The notes under the pieces are model-generated. The model saw nothing but the letters and a program-made list of their open reading frames with translations. It was not told where the DNA came from and made no database searches. This document shows, piece by piece, positions 32,868-40,545 of a stretch of 40,545 bases of DNA. Origin of the DNA: Bradyrhizobium sp. BR13661 (GTDB lineage Bacteria; Pseudomonadota; Alphaproteobacteria; Rhizobiales; Xanthobacteraceae). Every line of letters begins with the position of its first letter. Positions within the stretch are counted from its first letter, which is position 1. Location of the stretch: assembly GCF_029892425.1 (NCBI RefSeq), contig NZ_JARXWB010000050.1, positions 1-40,545 on the forward strand, written 5' to 3'. A program made the position numbers and the translations under genes.

Positions 32868-34633
32868 CGCGCCTTCACGTTCAGCTTGCGGCGGTGGCGG
32901 CGGTGGTGTGCCTCGCGCTCGCGCCTCTGGTCCTGAGCCCCTTCAGCATCACGCTGATGAACTATATCGGCATCTACTCGCTCGTCGCCATCGGCCTTGC
33001 GCTGCTCACCGGCGTCGGCGGCATCGTATCGTTCGGACAGGCCGCGTTCGTGGGCGTCGCGGCCTATGCGACCGCCTGGGTCTCCGCGCTGAACGGATAC
33101 TCCCCGTGGCTCGGCCTCGTGTTCGGCGTGGCGCTGACCTGCTGCGTCGCGGCCATCCTCGGAATCGTCACCTTGCGGCTTCAGGGCCATTTCCTCTCGC
33201 TCTCGACGGTCGCCTGGGGTCTCGCCATCGGCTTCCTGTTCGGCAATGTCGAGGGGCTCGGCCGCTTCAACGGCATCTCGTCGATCCCGCCGATCAGGAT
33301 CGGATCGTTGGCGCTGGTCTCGAGCGCGCAGATCTATTTCCTGATCTGGGGCATCGTCGCCGCCGTTCTCCTGCTCGGATACAATCTGCTGGACTCCCGG
33401 CTCGGTCGCGCCATGCGCGCGCTGCGCGGCGGCAATACGCTGGTCGAGAGCCTCGGCATCAACGCCTTCCGGATCAAGCTGGTGACCTTCGTGATCGCAG
33501 CCTTTCTGGCTTCGCTGTCGGGCTGGCTCTACGCCCATATGAGCCGCTTCATCAGTCCCGGCCCGTTCGATGCCGCCATGGGCATCGAATATCTGATGAT
33601 GTCGATGGTCGGCGGCGCCGGCAGCCTGCTCGGCGGTGTCGTGGGTGCCGCCGTCGTCACCCTGCTCAAGAACAGCGTGCAGGACTATCTGCCGCTGATC
33701 GCCAAGGGCGCATCCGGCCAGCTCGAGATCGTCGCGTTCTCCGCATTGTTCATCCTGTTCCTGCAATGGGCCCGCCAGGGCATCGTGCCGTTCGTTGCGC
33801 GCTATCTGCCGAAGATCAAACGCGAGCGGCCGCAGGCCGCGCCGCCGCTACCCCGCCGCCCCCAACCGACGCCGGGCGAGCTGCTTCTCAAGGTCGACGG
33901 CGCCGAGCGCCGGTTCGGCGGCTTGGTCGCGGTCAACAATGTCAGCTTCGAAGTACGGTCCGGCGAGATCCTCGCCGTCATCGGCCCGAACGGCGCCGGC
34001 AAGAGCACGATGTTCAACTGCCTGACCGGCGCGCTCCGGGTCAACAAGGGCGAGATCGTCTTTGCGGGGCGTCCCATTACGCATGACGCACAATCGCGCA
34101 TCGCCAAGGCCGGCGTCGCGCGGACTTTCCAGCATGTGAAGCTGAGGCCGCGCATGAGCCTTCTGGAAAACGTGATGCTCGGCACCTATTCCCGCACGCG
34201 CTCAGGCCTGCTCGCCGGCGCCTTCCGCCTCAACCAGCGTGAAGAGGCCAGCGCGCGGCACGAGGCCCTGATGCAGCTCGAGCGCGTCGGGCTCGGCGAG
34301 AAGCCGTTCGAGCTCGCAGGCAATCTGCCGCTCGGCAATCAGCGCATCCTGGAGATCGCCCGCGCGCTCGCCGCAGACCCGGCGCTGCTGGTGCTGGACG
34401 AGCCGGCGGCGGGCCTGCGCCGCCAGGAGAAGCTGCGGCTCGCGGAGCTGCTGCGGTCACTGCGGGCGGACCACCTGACCATCCTGATCGTCGAGCATGA
34501 CATGGAGTTCGTGATGTCGCTGGTCGACCGCATCGTGGTGCTCGATTTCGGCTCGAAACTCTGCGAGGGCGCGCCCGCCGCGATCCGCAGCGACGAGCGG
34601 GTGCAAGAGGCCTATCTCGGAGGCGTCGCGTGA
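32864..34633 (+). CDS. LivM-LivG fusion: ABC permease with C-terminal ATPase
   Basis: A 589-residue fusion. Residues 1 to about 310 are a LivM-type permease (GLALLTGVGGIVSFGQAAFVGV; ALRGGNTLVESLGI). A Pro/Arg-rich linker (RERPQAAPPLPRRPQP) leads to a LivG-type ATPase from about 345, with Walker A GPNGAGKST, a divergent signature LPLGNQRILEIARAL, Walker B LLVLDEPAAGL and the switch His in IVEHDMEF. Such fusions fix one-to-one stoichiometry of permease and ATPase. It overlaps both neighbours by four bases, so the whole operon is translationally coupled. Confidence 0.92.
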   Translation: MTRLHVQLAAVAAVVCLALAPLVLSPFSITLMNYIGIYSLVAIGLALLTGVGGIVSFGQAAFVGVAAYATAWVSALNGYSPWLGLVFGVALTCCVAAILGIVTLRLQGHFLSLSTVAWGLAIGFLFGNVEGLGRFNGISSIPPIRIGSLALVSSAQIYFLIWGIVAAVLLLGYNLLDSRLGRAMRALRGGNTLVESLGINAFRIKLVTFVIAAFLASLSGWLYAHMSRFISPGPFDAAMGIEYLMMSMVGGAGSLLGGVVGAAVVTLLKNSVQDYLPLIAKGASGQLEIVAFSALFILFLQWARQGIVPFVARYLPKIKRERPQAAPPLPRRPQPTPGELLLKVDGAERRFGGLVAVNNVSFEVRSGEILAVIGPNGAGKSTMFNCLTGALRVNKGEIVFAGRPITHDAQSRIAKAGVARTFQHVKLRPRMSLLENVMLGTYSRTRSGLLAGAFRLNQREEASARHEALMQLERVGLGEKPFELAGNLPLGNQRILEIARALAADPALLVLDEPAAGLRRQEKLRLAELLRSLRADHLTILIVEHDMEFVMSLVDRIVVLDFGSKLCEGAPAAIRSDERVQEAYLGGVA

Positions 34634-35343
34634 GCGAGATGTTTTCGATGCGTGATGTGACTGTCTGCTACGACAATGTCGAAGCGGTGCGCAACGTCAC
34701 GCTGGCGGTCGAGGAAGGGCAGATCGTCACCGTCATCGGTCCGAACGGCGCCGGCAAGACCACGCTCTTGATGGCCGCCATTGGGCTCCTCGCCTCCCGC
34801 GGCCGCCTCGTCTTCCAGGGCAACGACATCGGCAGAATGTCGGTCGAGGACCGCGTCGAGCGCCGGCTGTGCCTGGTGCCGGAGAAGCGCGAGCTGTTCT
34901 CCGATATGTCGGTCGCCGACAATCTGCTGCTCGGCTCCTACAGCCTGCGCGATCGCTCCGGCGTGCAGAAGACGCTGGACGAGGTCTATGATCGCTTCCC
35001 CCGCCTGAAGGAGCGGCAGCGCCAGGCCGCCGGCACCCTCTCCGGCGGCGAGCGCCAGATGCTCGCCCTCGGCCGCGCGCTGATGGCCAAGCCGAAACTC
35101 CTGATGCTGGACGAGCCGAGCCTCGGCCTCGCACCGCTGATCGTGCGCGAGATCTTTCGCACCATCGCCTCGCTGCGCGATCTCGGCGTATCGATCTTGC
35201 TGGTCGAGCAGAACGCCCGCGCCGCGCTGGAGACGGCCGACTACGGCTACGTGCTCGAGACCGGCGAGATCGTGCAGTCCGGTCCGGCCAAGGATCTCAT
35301 CCACGATAAAAGGCTGATCACGGCCTATCTCGGCGGGCACTGA
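34630..35343 (+). CDS. LivF-type ABC transporter ATPase
   Basis: A 237-residue ATPase, the second nucleotide-binding subunit of the uptake system. Walker A GPNGAGKTT, Q-loop region, signature LSGGERQMLALGRAL, Walker B LLMLDEPSLGLAP and switch region LLVEQNARAAL are intact; the C-terminal KRLITAYLGGH is a typical LivF ending. The GTG start overlaps the preceding stop (GTGA). It is the last gene of the transporter operon. Confidence 0.94.
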   Translation: MSEMFSMRDVTVCYDNVEAVRNVTLAVEEGQIVTVIGPNGAGKTTLLMAAIGLLASRGRLVFQGNDIGRMSVEDRVERRLCLVPEKRELFSDMSVADNLLLGSYSLRDRSGVQKTLDEVYDRFPRLKERQRQAAGTLSGGERQMLALGRALMAKPKLLMLDEPSLGLAPLIVREIFRTIASLRDLGVSILLVEQNARAALETADYGYVLETGEIVQSGPAKDLIHDKRLITAYLGGH

Positions 35344-35582
35344 GACCGATTTCGATCACGCTCGGCGCGCCGCGCAACCAACACGGCGAAAACAACCCCA
35401 TGCACAGTAGCCGGCGACAGCGATATCAATGACTTGATCGCCAACATACGGATTTTGCGAAATTCGCTTGCTCCGTCGGGCAAAACAGTGGCATGATGTT
35501 ATCATCGCAGCTCATGGGATGGCCGGTGGCTTCAGCTGCCATCCCAAAGTCCGATATGAAGGGCCATTGTGGCGAGGCTCAC

Positions 35583-36920
35583 ATGTTTAGCACATCCTCG
35601 TCACGCAGTACCTCGGCCTATTTTGAAAGTCTGACGCGAGCCGGCCAACGAATCAAGGCGGCCGCAAGGTGGGTTGCGTTCGCGCTCATCGCCGCGCTCG
35701 TTGCTGCAAGTTTCAACGCCACGTTTGGAGATACGCAGGCCGCACGAGGCCTTTCTCAACCGGGCCTTCAGCGGATCGGTGATTACCTACGACATGAGAT
35801 CGCGACCGGTAAAATTCCCGGCGCGATCCTGTTGATCCAGCAGCACGGAAAGCCGGTCTATTATGAAGAATTCGGCCTGCGCGACGTCGCAACCAAGGTA
35901 CCGATGACGGATGACACCATCTTTCGGTTCTATTCGATGTCGAAGCCGATCACATCGGTTGCCGCGCTGATGCTGGTCGACGACGGCAAGCTGTCGCTCG
36001 ATGACCCCGTCTCCAAATACATTCCGGCTTTTGCCGACGTAAAGGTCGGCGTGGAAAAGCCCGACGCGACTGGAAAGCCGGTGTTTACGCTGGAACCGCT
36101 CAAGCGCCCGATCACCGTACTCGATCTGATGCGACAGACTTCCGGTATCACCTACGGGTTTTACGGCGACGGCCCCGTGCAAAAACTCTATCGGCAGGCC
36201 GACCTTTACGGCGGCGATTTTGACAACGCCGAGTTCGCAGCGCGCTTGGCGGATCTGCCGCTCGCCGAGCAACCGGGCACGACGTGGACCTATAGCCATT
36301 CCGTCGATGTGCTCGGGAGGGTGATCGAGGTGGTTTCAGGACAATCACTGTTTCAGTTCGAGAAGGAGCGGCTGCTGGATCCCCTTGGCATGAGCCATAC
36401 CGCGTTTTTTGTCGCGGACGAAGCGAAGCGCCCGCTAGTTGCCCAGTTCCTGCCGGATGATTTGATAGAACCGCCCATTGCCGGAATCAGGGACCCGATG
36501 GTGCCTAGACGCTGGGAATCCGGTGGTGCCGGAATGGTCGGGACGACCGGCGACTACGCGCGCTTTGTGCAGATGATCCTGAATGGCGGCACGCTTGACG
36601 GACGACGCTATCTGAAGCCGGAAACGGTGGCCTTGATGACGTCGGACCAAATCGGTCCCGGGAGCGGAATCGCGCCCGCCAATGTCTATTTTCTGGCAGT
36701 CCACGCCGGATTCGGATTGGGCGTTGCCGTGCTCACATCGCCGCAGCCGAAGAGGCCGTGGCCGCCAGGCATATATGGATGGGATGGCGTGGCCGGCGCC
36801 TTTTTCTTTGTTGACCCGAATGACGACCTGTTCGCGCTCTGCATGATGCAGTCACCATCGCAGCGCGGGCGGATCGAGACGGAGTTGGCGCCGCTGATTT
36901 TCGATGCGATGGTGAGGTAG
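35583..36920 (+). CDS. Serine beta-lactamase-family hydrolase (class C / EstB-like)
   Basis: A 445-residue exported or membrane-anchored serine hydrolase. One N-terminal hydrophobic segment (WVAFALIAALVAASF, about 30-44) precedes the catalytic domain. SxxK is SMSK (Ser118, Lys121). The second motif is YSHS rather than YxN, and a likely third motif is GWDG, as in EstB-type esterases rather than true AmpC beta-lactamases. It probably hydrolyses esters or peptidoglycan-related substrates; antibiotic resistance is not implied. The ATG at 35583 has GAGG at 35574-35577; the frame is open to 35493 but that part lacks conserved sequence. Confidence 0.87.
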   Translation: MFSTSSSRSTSAYFESLTRAGQRIKAAARWVAFALIAALVAASFNATFGDTQAARGLSQPGLQRIGDYLRHEIATGKIPGAILLIQQHGKPVYYEEFGLRDVATKVPMTDDTIFRFYSMSKPITSVAALMLVDDGKLSLDDPVSKYIPAFADVKVGVEKPDATGKPVFTLEPLKRPITVLDLMRQTSGITYGFYGDGPVQKLYRQADLYGGDFDNAEFAARLADLPLAEQPGTTWTYSHSVDVLGRVIEVVSGQSLFQFEKERLLDPLGMSHTAFFVADEAKRPLVAQFLPDDLIEPPIAGIRDPMVPRRWESGGAGMVGTTGDYARFVQMILNGGTLDGRRYLKPETVALMTSDQIGPGSGIAPANVYFLAVHAGFGLGVAVLTSPQPKRPWPPGIYGWDGVAGAFFFVDPNDDLFALCMMQSPSQRGRIETELAPLIFDAMVR

Positions 36921-36948
36921 GCTGCCAAAGCTTGATCGACTTCAGAAT

Positions 36949-37068
36949 GTAGGATGGGTAGAGCTCTTGCGAAACCCATCGCCAGGCGGATGGAGTCAGG
37001 CAATCCTTGGTGCGATCCGATCGCGAAACAAGGTTTGATGGGTTTCGCAAGAGCTCAACCCATCCTAC
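36949..37068. repeat. GTAGGATGGG inverted-repeat element, copy 1
   Basis: Two 32-base arms in inverted orientation (36949-36980 and 37037-37068), starting GTAGGATGGG and ending AAACCCATC, 31 of 32 bases alike, around a 56-base centre. It lies between the converging 3' ends of the beta-lactamase-family and L,D-transpeptidase genes and could form a long hairpin acting as a two-way terminator. It belongs to the same family as copies at 37758 and 39165. Confidence 0.9.
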
Positions 37069-37084
37069 ACACTACACACTGCCC

Positions 37085-37531
37085 TTAACGGATGATCTCG
37101 ATTGTCGTGCTCAGCCGTCCTTGTGCCTGTATCAATTCGAAGAGGGAGCGGGCGTTATCTGGGCTCAACCTGATGCAGCCGTGGGAGACTGGTCGGCCAA
37201 GACTGTGGACTTCGTAGGTGCCGTGGATCGCGTATCCGGTGTGAAAGAAGATCGAATATGGCATGGGCGTGTAGTCGTAGAGCTTGGAATAATGCATTCG
37301 TTCGAGAGAATAGGGCGTGTAAGTTCCAACGGGCGTTCGGTAACCGGGCCGCGCGGTCGATACCGGCCAAGTAGCAAATTGGGCGCCATCCACAGTGACG
37401 CTCATGGTCTGACTCGAAAGCTGAATTCGAACGGTGATTGCTGCGAGCGCACCGTCAATCGCTGCGACTGAAAGCAGAACGCAGAGTCCGACGATCAGCG
37501 TCGTCGCAAATCGTGTAACCAAATGGATCAT
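37085..37531 (-). CDS. L,D-transpeptidase (YkuD domain)
   Basis: A 148-residue exported protein that forms 3-3 cross-links in peptidoglycan or attaches proteins to it. The signal peptide is at residues 1 to about 30 (TTLIVGLCVLLSVAAIDGALA). The catalytic motif is complete: IHGTYEVHSLGRPVSHGCIRL, with the nucleophile Cys in SHGCIR. It is short, with little beyond the catalytic domain. The ATG at 37531 gives the signal peptide; a TTG start at 37591 is open but poor. Two FixK/FNR-type boxes lie 114 to 175 bases upstream, so expression may respond to low oxygen. Confidence 0.92.
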   Translation of the reverse strand: MIHLVTRFATTLIVGLCVLLSVAAIDGALAAITVRIQLSSQTMSVTVDGAQFATWPVSTARPGYRTPVGTYTPYSLERMHYSKLYDYTPMPYSIFFHTGYAIHGTYEVHSLGRPVSHGCIRLSPDNARSLFELIQAQGRLSTTIEIIR

Positions 37532-37644
37532 CGGCGTCTCGGACCATGCAAAAAACCCAACGGTCGATGGCGGCTGCCGGGCGAATTGCAACTACGCTTC
37601 CGTAATCAGGTGGCGACCTTTTCGCAGACCCGGATCGGCCACCT

Positions 37645-37658
37645 TTGATCTCGCTCAA
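37645..37658. promoter_or_regulatory. FixK/FNR-type box 1
   Basis: TTGATCTCGCTCAA fits TTGA-N6-TCAA, the FixK2/FNR consensus used in Bradyrhizobium. For the minus-strand L,D-transpeptidase, a start of transcription about 41 bases away would leave an 80-base leader. Confidence 0.6.
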
Positions 37659-37692
37659 GCAGGCGCACCCGGTGGATTACGGGGCCGCCTGT

Positions 37693-37706
37693 TTGATCTC
37701 CCTCAA
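37693..37706. promoter_or_regulatory. FixK/FNR-type box 2
   Basis: TTGATCTCCCTCAA, again TTGA-N6-TCAA, 48 bases from box 1 centre to centre. It could serve the L,D-transpeptidase gene as a second site or a plus-strand transcript. Confidence 0.55.
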
Positions 37707-37757
37707 CAAGACCAGTCTCTCAGGCGGCTTGACTGCAACCCGCGTACAGTTCAGCTC

Positions 37758-37881
37758 GTAGGATGGGTTGAGCTGTTGCGAAACCCATCGCCTGACGGGC
37801 CGAGCCGTTGCCAAGCAATCCCGGCGCTATCTGATTAACAGAACGAAGTTGATGGGTTTCGCTTCGCTCTACCTATCCTAC
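37758..37881. repeat. GTAGGATGGG inverted-repeat element, copy 2
   Basis: Arms 37758-37789 and 37851-37881, inverted. The left arm has TTGAGCTGTTGCG where copy 1 has TAGAGCTCTTGCG, and the right arm reads TTTCGCTTCGCTCTACC, so the arms match only at their outer and inner parts. It lies between the divergent L,D-transpeptidase and deacetylase-family genes. Confidence 0.85.
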
Positions 37882-38141
37882 GCTGCTGACGTGATCGCGG
37901 CTCGCCCAGCTCAAGCACGAACAGGAAAAGCTAAAGCGCGACGCGGCGAAGGCTGCGGTCGCTTTGCGCACGTTAGCAACCAAGCTCGCGGCGACGCGAT
38001 CTGTCGCGGCAAATACGATTTTTTAAGGCCGACCGCTCAATCTGCGACCTCAGCCCTGCGGCGATTGACGGACGAGATCATGCACCGACGGATCACTCTC
38101 AAGAGGCCTCGCTTGCCCATCTCCACCAACGGCGGCCAATC
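37882..38141. other. Region upstream of the deacetylase-family gene
   Basis: Together with 37532-37757 and the repeat copy, this forms a 610-base gap. Apart from the FixK-type boxes and the repeat I see no gene; an open frame from 37768 to 38145 reads through the repeat and has no family likeness. No ribosome site of note precedes the next start codon. Confidence 0.5.
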
Positions 38142-39104
38142 ATGATGCGATGCCGGTCTCGCCAATTCCGACTGCTCGTCGCGACCGCCGCCGTTCTGTC
38201 GCTGCTGCTGCCTGCGGCAGCTTTGGCGCAGCAGGAGGTCGACTGGATCACGAAATTTCCACGCGTCCCCGTCCATGTCGCCGCCTGGCCCGGTGGCAAG
38301 AAAGTGGCCGTGAGTTTCGTGCTGTTTGTCGAGGAGTTTGGCTTTGGCCAGGGACCGGTCTACCGCCCCGACCTTGCCGGCCGGAGCCCGGATCTCGTCA
38401 ACGAAAACTTCCGCCAATACTCGTTGAGTTGGGGAAACCTGCGCGTCGCCCGCCTCTTCAAGGATCTGGATGTCCCGCTCAGCTTCGCCTTGAACGCAGA
38501 ATTTCCGCGCGCGCATCCGTCGGAATGGAAGGAGCTTCGCGGCCTTCAGCCAAATGCGCCGATCATCGCCCACGGCATGAACAACACCAGCCACATGCTG
38601 CCACTCGGTCGTGGCCTCGACGAGCAGAAAAACTACATCAACGACACCCTCGCGCTCATCGCGTCAACGACGGGCGTGAAATCGACCGGCTGGTCGAGCC
38701 CGAGCGTCTATGCCAATTCCGACACGATGCAGGCGGTGGTTGCCGCGGGCGTCACCTACACTATTGATGGCATGGATTCGGACATCGTATCGCAGCTCAA
38801 CACGCCGAACGGGCCGCTGATGTTGTTGCCCTATCCGGTGGTGACGGTCGACATGGGACAAAATCTGTCGCGCATGAAGTCGCCGACCGAAATCGAGACA
38901 TTGTGGCTCGATTACGTGCTCGAGCTCGCCGAGGAAGCGCGCGGTGATCCGGCACGCGAGGCGACCACAGTGGTGATCGGAATCCATCCCTTTGTCGTTG
39001 GCACACCCGATGGCGCGGCCGCGATGCGGCGCGTGCTGACACGGTTGAAAAGCGACGGAAGCGTCTGGTTGACCGACACGGAAACGATGCTCAAGGCCCT
39101 TTAA
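38142..39104 (+). CDS. Exported polysaccharide-deacetylase-family protein (PuuE/allantoinase-like clade)
   Basis: A 320-residue protein with a signal peptide (LLVATAAVLSLLLPAAALA). The fold and motifs are those of NodB-like carbohydrate esterases in the PuuE-type branch: VSFVLFVEEFGFG near residue 57, where the usual Asp-Asp is Glu-Glu, as in that branch; the metal motif HGMNNTSH; GWSSPSVYANSDTM; and GIHPFVVG with a late His. PuuE-type members act on amide bonds of small molecules such as allantoin rather than on chitin. The exported location is less usual for that branch. Substrate unknown. Two adjacent ATG codons start the frame and the ribosome site is weak. Confidence 0.82.
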   Translation: MMRCRSRQFRLLVATAAVLSLLLPAAALAQQEVDWITKFPRVPVHVAAWPGGKKVAVSFVLFVEEFGFGQGPVYRPDLAGRSPDLVNENFRQYSLSWGNLRVARLFKDLDVPLSFALNAEFPRAHPSEWKELRGLQPNAPIIAHGMNNTSHMLPLGRGLDEQKNYINDTLALIASTTGVKSTGWSSPSVYANSDTMQAVVAAGVTYTIDGMDSDIVSQLNTPNGPLMLLPYPVVTVDMGQNLSRMKSPTEIETLWLDYVLELAEEARGDPAREATTVVIGIHPFVVGTPDGAAAMRRVLTRLKSDGSVWLTDTETMLKAL

Positions 39105-39164
39105 ACTGAACTAGACCGTCCAGATTGTTAAGCCCCGCTGGAGCCGAACCGTCCGCGTCAGAAT

Positions 39165-39289
39165 GTAGGATGGGTAGAGCTCTTGCGAAACCCATCGCCC
39201 CAACACGACGATACAGCGCCCGCATCATTCTTTAGCTCGATGCTTTGGCGGAGATAGGTTTGGGTTTCGCTTCGCTCTACCCATCCTAC
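39165..39289. repeat. GTAGGATGGG inverted-repeat element, copy 3
   Basis: The left arm 39165-39196 and its flanks are identical to copy 1 over 41 bases (from CAGAATGTAGG to CCCATCGCC). The right arm, ending CTACCCATCCTAC at 39289, resembles that of copy 2. It lies between two converging genes, like copy 1. Confidence 0.88.
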
Positions 39290-39418
39290 GAGCTGCGTAT
39301 GACCAAGTACCCACAAACTTGCTTCCGCAACTTCGTGGCGGCCCTGGGAAGGCCGTATCAAGTCCGATCGCGAGCACCAGTCCACCGAGAAAAGTGAAAC
39401 GAGCTGATTTGACAATCA
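39290..39418. other. Short gap after repeat copy 3
   Basis: With the repeat this makes a 314-base gap between converging genes. No gene or clear hairpin beyond the repeat was found. Confidence 0.5.
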
Positions 39419-40270
39419 TCATGGGCGCACGCCTTGATCCGATAATTTTATGTCCATTCGGGCGGCCGAGCCTTTGATCTTCAGTAATTCCGCTTTGGCC
39501 TCATTCAATTGTTGAGCGAATTTCACTGAGATGGACATGGCTAGACGAGGGTTTGTCGACACATCCTTTGCTGACACAGCCAGCGAATAACTATTTGTCT
39601 CCGTCAAGACGGTTGAATAGACCGCAACCAGTTTGTCAATTGTCTCCGTAACGTGAAGAGACGTCGTGAGCCCACCAATGCCGGTGACGAGGCTTGTTGC
39701 GATGATTCCTACCGGCCTTGTCCAATATCTATTGGTGTCGCCTTGTAACGCGATCATGATCGTTGCAATAGTTCCAAAAAGTATCGCAGATACCGCAGAC
39801 CAGTAAGAAACGTGATCCCAATAACTTATGTTTGAGTAGATGAACGTCATAGTTTCATGCGCGACCCCCAGTAGACATTCCGAGTCCAGACATGCATGAG
39901 GAGGTGGAAGCGCTTCAGGAGGAGCAAGCACCACTAACAACTGAGGCACTTGCTTCGCTGCTAACCACATCAAGGCAGCAAAAAGCACGCCGACTGTTGA
40001 GAGCCACAGCGCTGTCACAATGGTCCGATAGGTGATCGGTCCGGCCTTGATTGTTGGAGGGCGCTCCAGAGCAATCTGCGCGAGCGCTTTTGCTGGGTCT
40101 CTCTTTATCTCTTCCTCGAATTTTGCATCTACCTCCAGCCGTGTGACAAGATCCTCGATGGTCAGCTGGGGATCGAACGTGCCCAAGAATCTTCCAACGC
40201 CCCTTAGGGCTGGATGTCTTAAACTTGAGCGCGTTCGTGGCCTTTTGCCGTGCGTTGCTTCGTCGGCCAT
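39419..40270 (-). CDS. Membrane protein of unknown function
   Basis: A 283-residue protein I do not recognise. The basic N-terminal cytoplasmic part (about 1-80) includes QLTIEDLVTRLEVDAKFEEEI. Three membrane segments follow: TIVTALWLSTVGVLFAALMW, a second around SAVSAILFGTIATIMIAL, and a third around VGIIATSLVTGIGGLTTSL. The C-terminal third is soluble and helical (AQQLNEAKAELLKIKGSAA). The codon third positions are visibly richer in A and T than in the neighbours, suggesting acquired DNA. The ATG at 40270 is chosen for the GGGAGG six bases upstream; the frame is open to 40336. Confidence 0.7.
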   Translation of the reverse strand: MADEATHGKRPRTRSSLRHPALRGVGRFLGTFDPQLTIEDLVTRLEVDAKFEEEIKRDPAKALAQIALERPPTIKAGPITYRTIVTALWLSTVGVLFAALMWLAAKQVPQLLVVLAPPEALPPPHACLDSECLLGVAHETMTFIYSNISYWDHVSYWSAVSAILFGTIATIMIALQGDTNRYWTRPVGIIATSLVTGIGGLTTSLHVTETIDKLVAVYSTVLTETNSYSLAVSAKDVSTNPRLAMSISVKFAQQLNEAKAELLKIKGSAARMDIKLSDQGVRP

Positions 40271-40545
40271 ACGAGCCTCCCGATCCAGTTGCCTTGCCAC
40301 TGAAGAACGAGGAGACATTTCTTGCCATTGGCACAAATCTCGCCATTGACGTAAATCAATTTTTAGCTGTGGAAGCTGATTACTTCTCGAACTGGTTGAT
40401 CACGCCGCAAAGGCAGCTGGTTTCTGAGCGAATGTGTTGTGACGTCCGTAATTGATGCTGTGGACGGCTCCTCCACGGGCACGAGAGTGCCAAGGAGTGG
40501 GCGCCGTTTGAGGCTCCCACGATTCGGAGGAGCAGCCTATGCAGT
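40271..40545. other. Right-edge region, possible gene start at 40539
   Basis: About 275 bases. No complete gene. Near the end GGAGGAG (40527-40533) precedes an ATG at 40539-40541 with proper spacing, so a plus-strand gene probably begins here and continues outside the window. The two visible codons (Met-Gln) do not allow identification; a transposase start is a guess only. Confidence 0.4.

Noticed and set aside
31821..33766. Long minus-strand frames opposite the permease genes
   Set aside because: They are antisense to clear Liv-type permeases; the products are rich in Asp, Gln, Arg and His as expected of GC-rich antisense frames.
35583..36920. Calling the serine hydrolase an antibiotic-resistance beta-lactamase
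   Set aside because: The second motif is YSHS instead of YxN and the third is WDG-like, as in esterases of the family.
1..40545. CRISPR arrays, rRNA and tRNA genes
   Set aside because: No regularly spaced direct repeats and no recognisable RNA gene sequences were seen when reading both strands; a dedicated RNA scan could not be run.

Overview
The window looks like a chromosome segment of a Bradyrhizobium-type alphaproteobacterium. Codon use is GC-rich, the high-affinity uptake genes have the rhizobial arrangement with a fused permease/ATPase, two FixK-type boxes are present, and a GTAGGATGGG palindromic repeat family occurs three times. The organism call is an inference from gene content; no rRNA or tRNA gene was seen.

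Region A (1-18145) is a compact biosynthetic locus with actinobacterial features. A modular type I polyketide synthase on the minus strand runs off the left edge. It starts unusually with DH-ACP, followed by KS-AT-DH and the start of a KR region. Next to it are a metallophosphoesterase and a phosphopantetheinyl transferase that overlap by four bases and closely resemble mycobacterial PptH/PptT. Then come a fused aminodeoxychorismate synthase (PabA-PabB), an aminodeoxychorismate-lyase-like enzyme, a type II thioesterase, a benzoate-CoA-ligase-like enzyme, and two divergent ABC1/UbiB-family kinase-like membrane proteins, one with a degraded metal-binding site. The simplest reading is: chorismate to 4-aminobenzoate, then 4-aminobenzoyl-CoA, then priming of the PKS. 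This is the logic of aromatic polyene assembly, here in a rhizobial background and with unusual UbiB partners. A 52-residue coiled-coil gene and an alpha/beta-hydrolase remnant abutting the pabC stop codon lie inside the locus.

Region B (18407-20542) is a single AsmA-family gene, probably resident chromosome.

Region C (20653-35343) is a catabolic and uptake locus. It has an acyl-CoA dehydrogenase, a MarR regulator, a seven-gene minus-strand operon (racemase-like protein, Ohr, thiolase-like protein, DUF35-SDR fusion, cyclase-family hydrolase, solute-binding protein, acyl-CoA ligase) and a plus-strand branched-chain-amino-acid-type ABC transporter operon (second solute-binding protein, permease, permease-ATPase fusion, ATPase). 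Four related 18-bp palindromes sit one in front of each of the four transcription units and probably define a MarR-controlled regulon. Several enzymes lack the usual catalytic residues, so the substrate is probably not a standard one; it cannot be named from sequence.

Region D (35344-40545) holds a serine beta-lactamase-family esterase, an L,D-transpeptidase, a polysaccharide-deacetylase-family protein and a membrane protein of unknown function. These are separated by three GTAGGATGGG inverted-repeat elements and a pair of FixK/FNR-type boxes.
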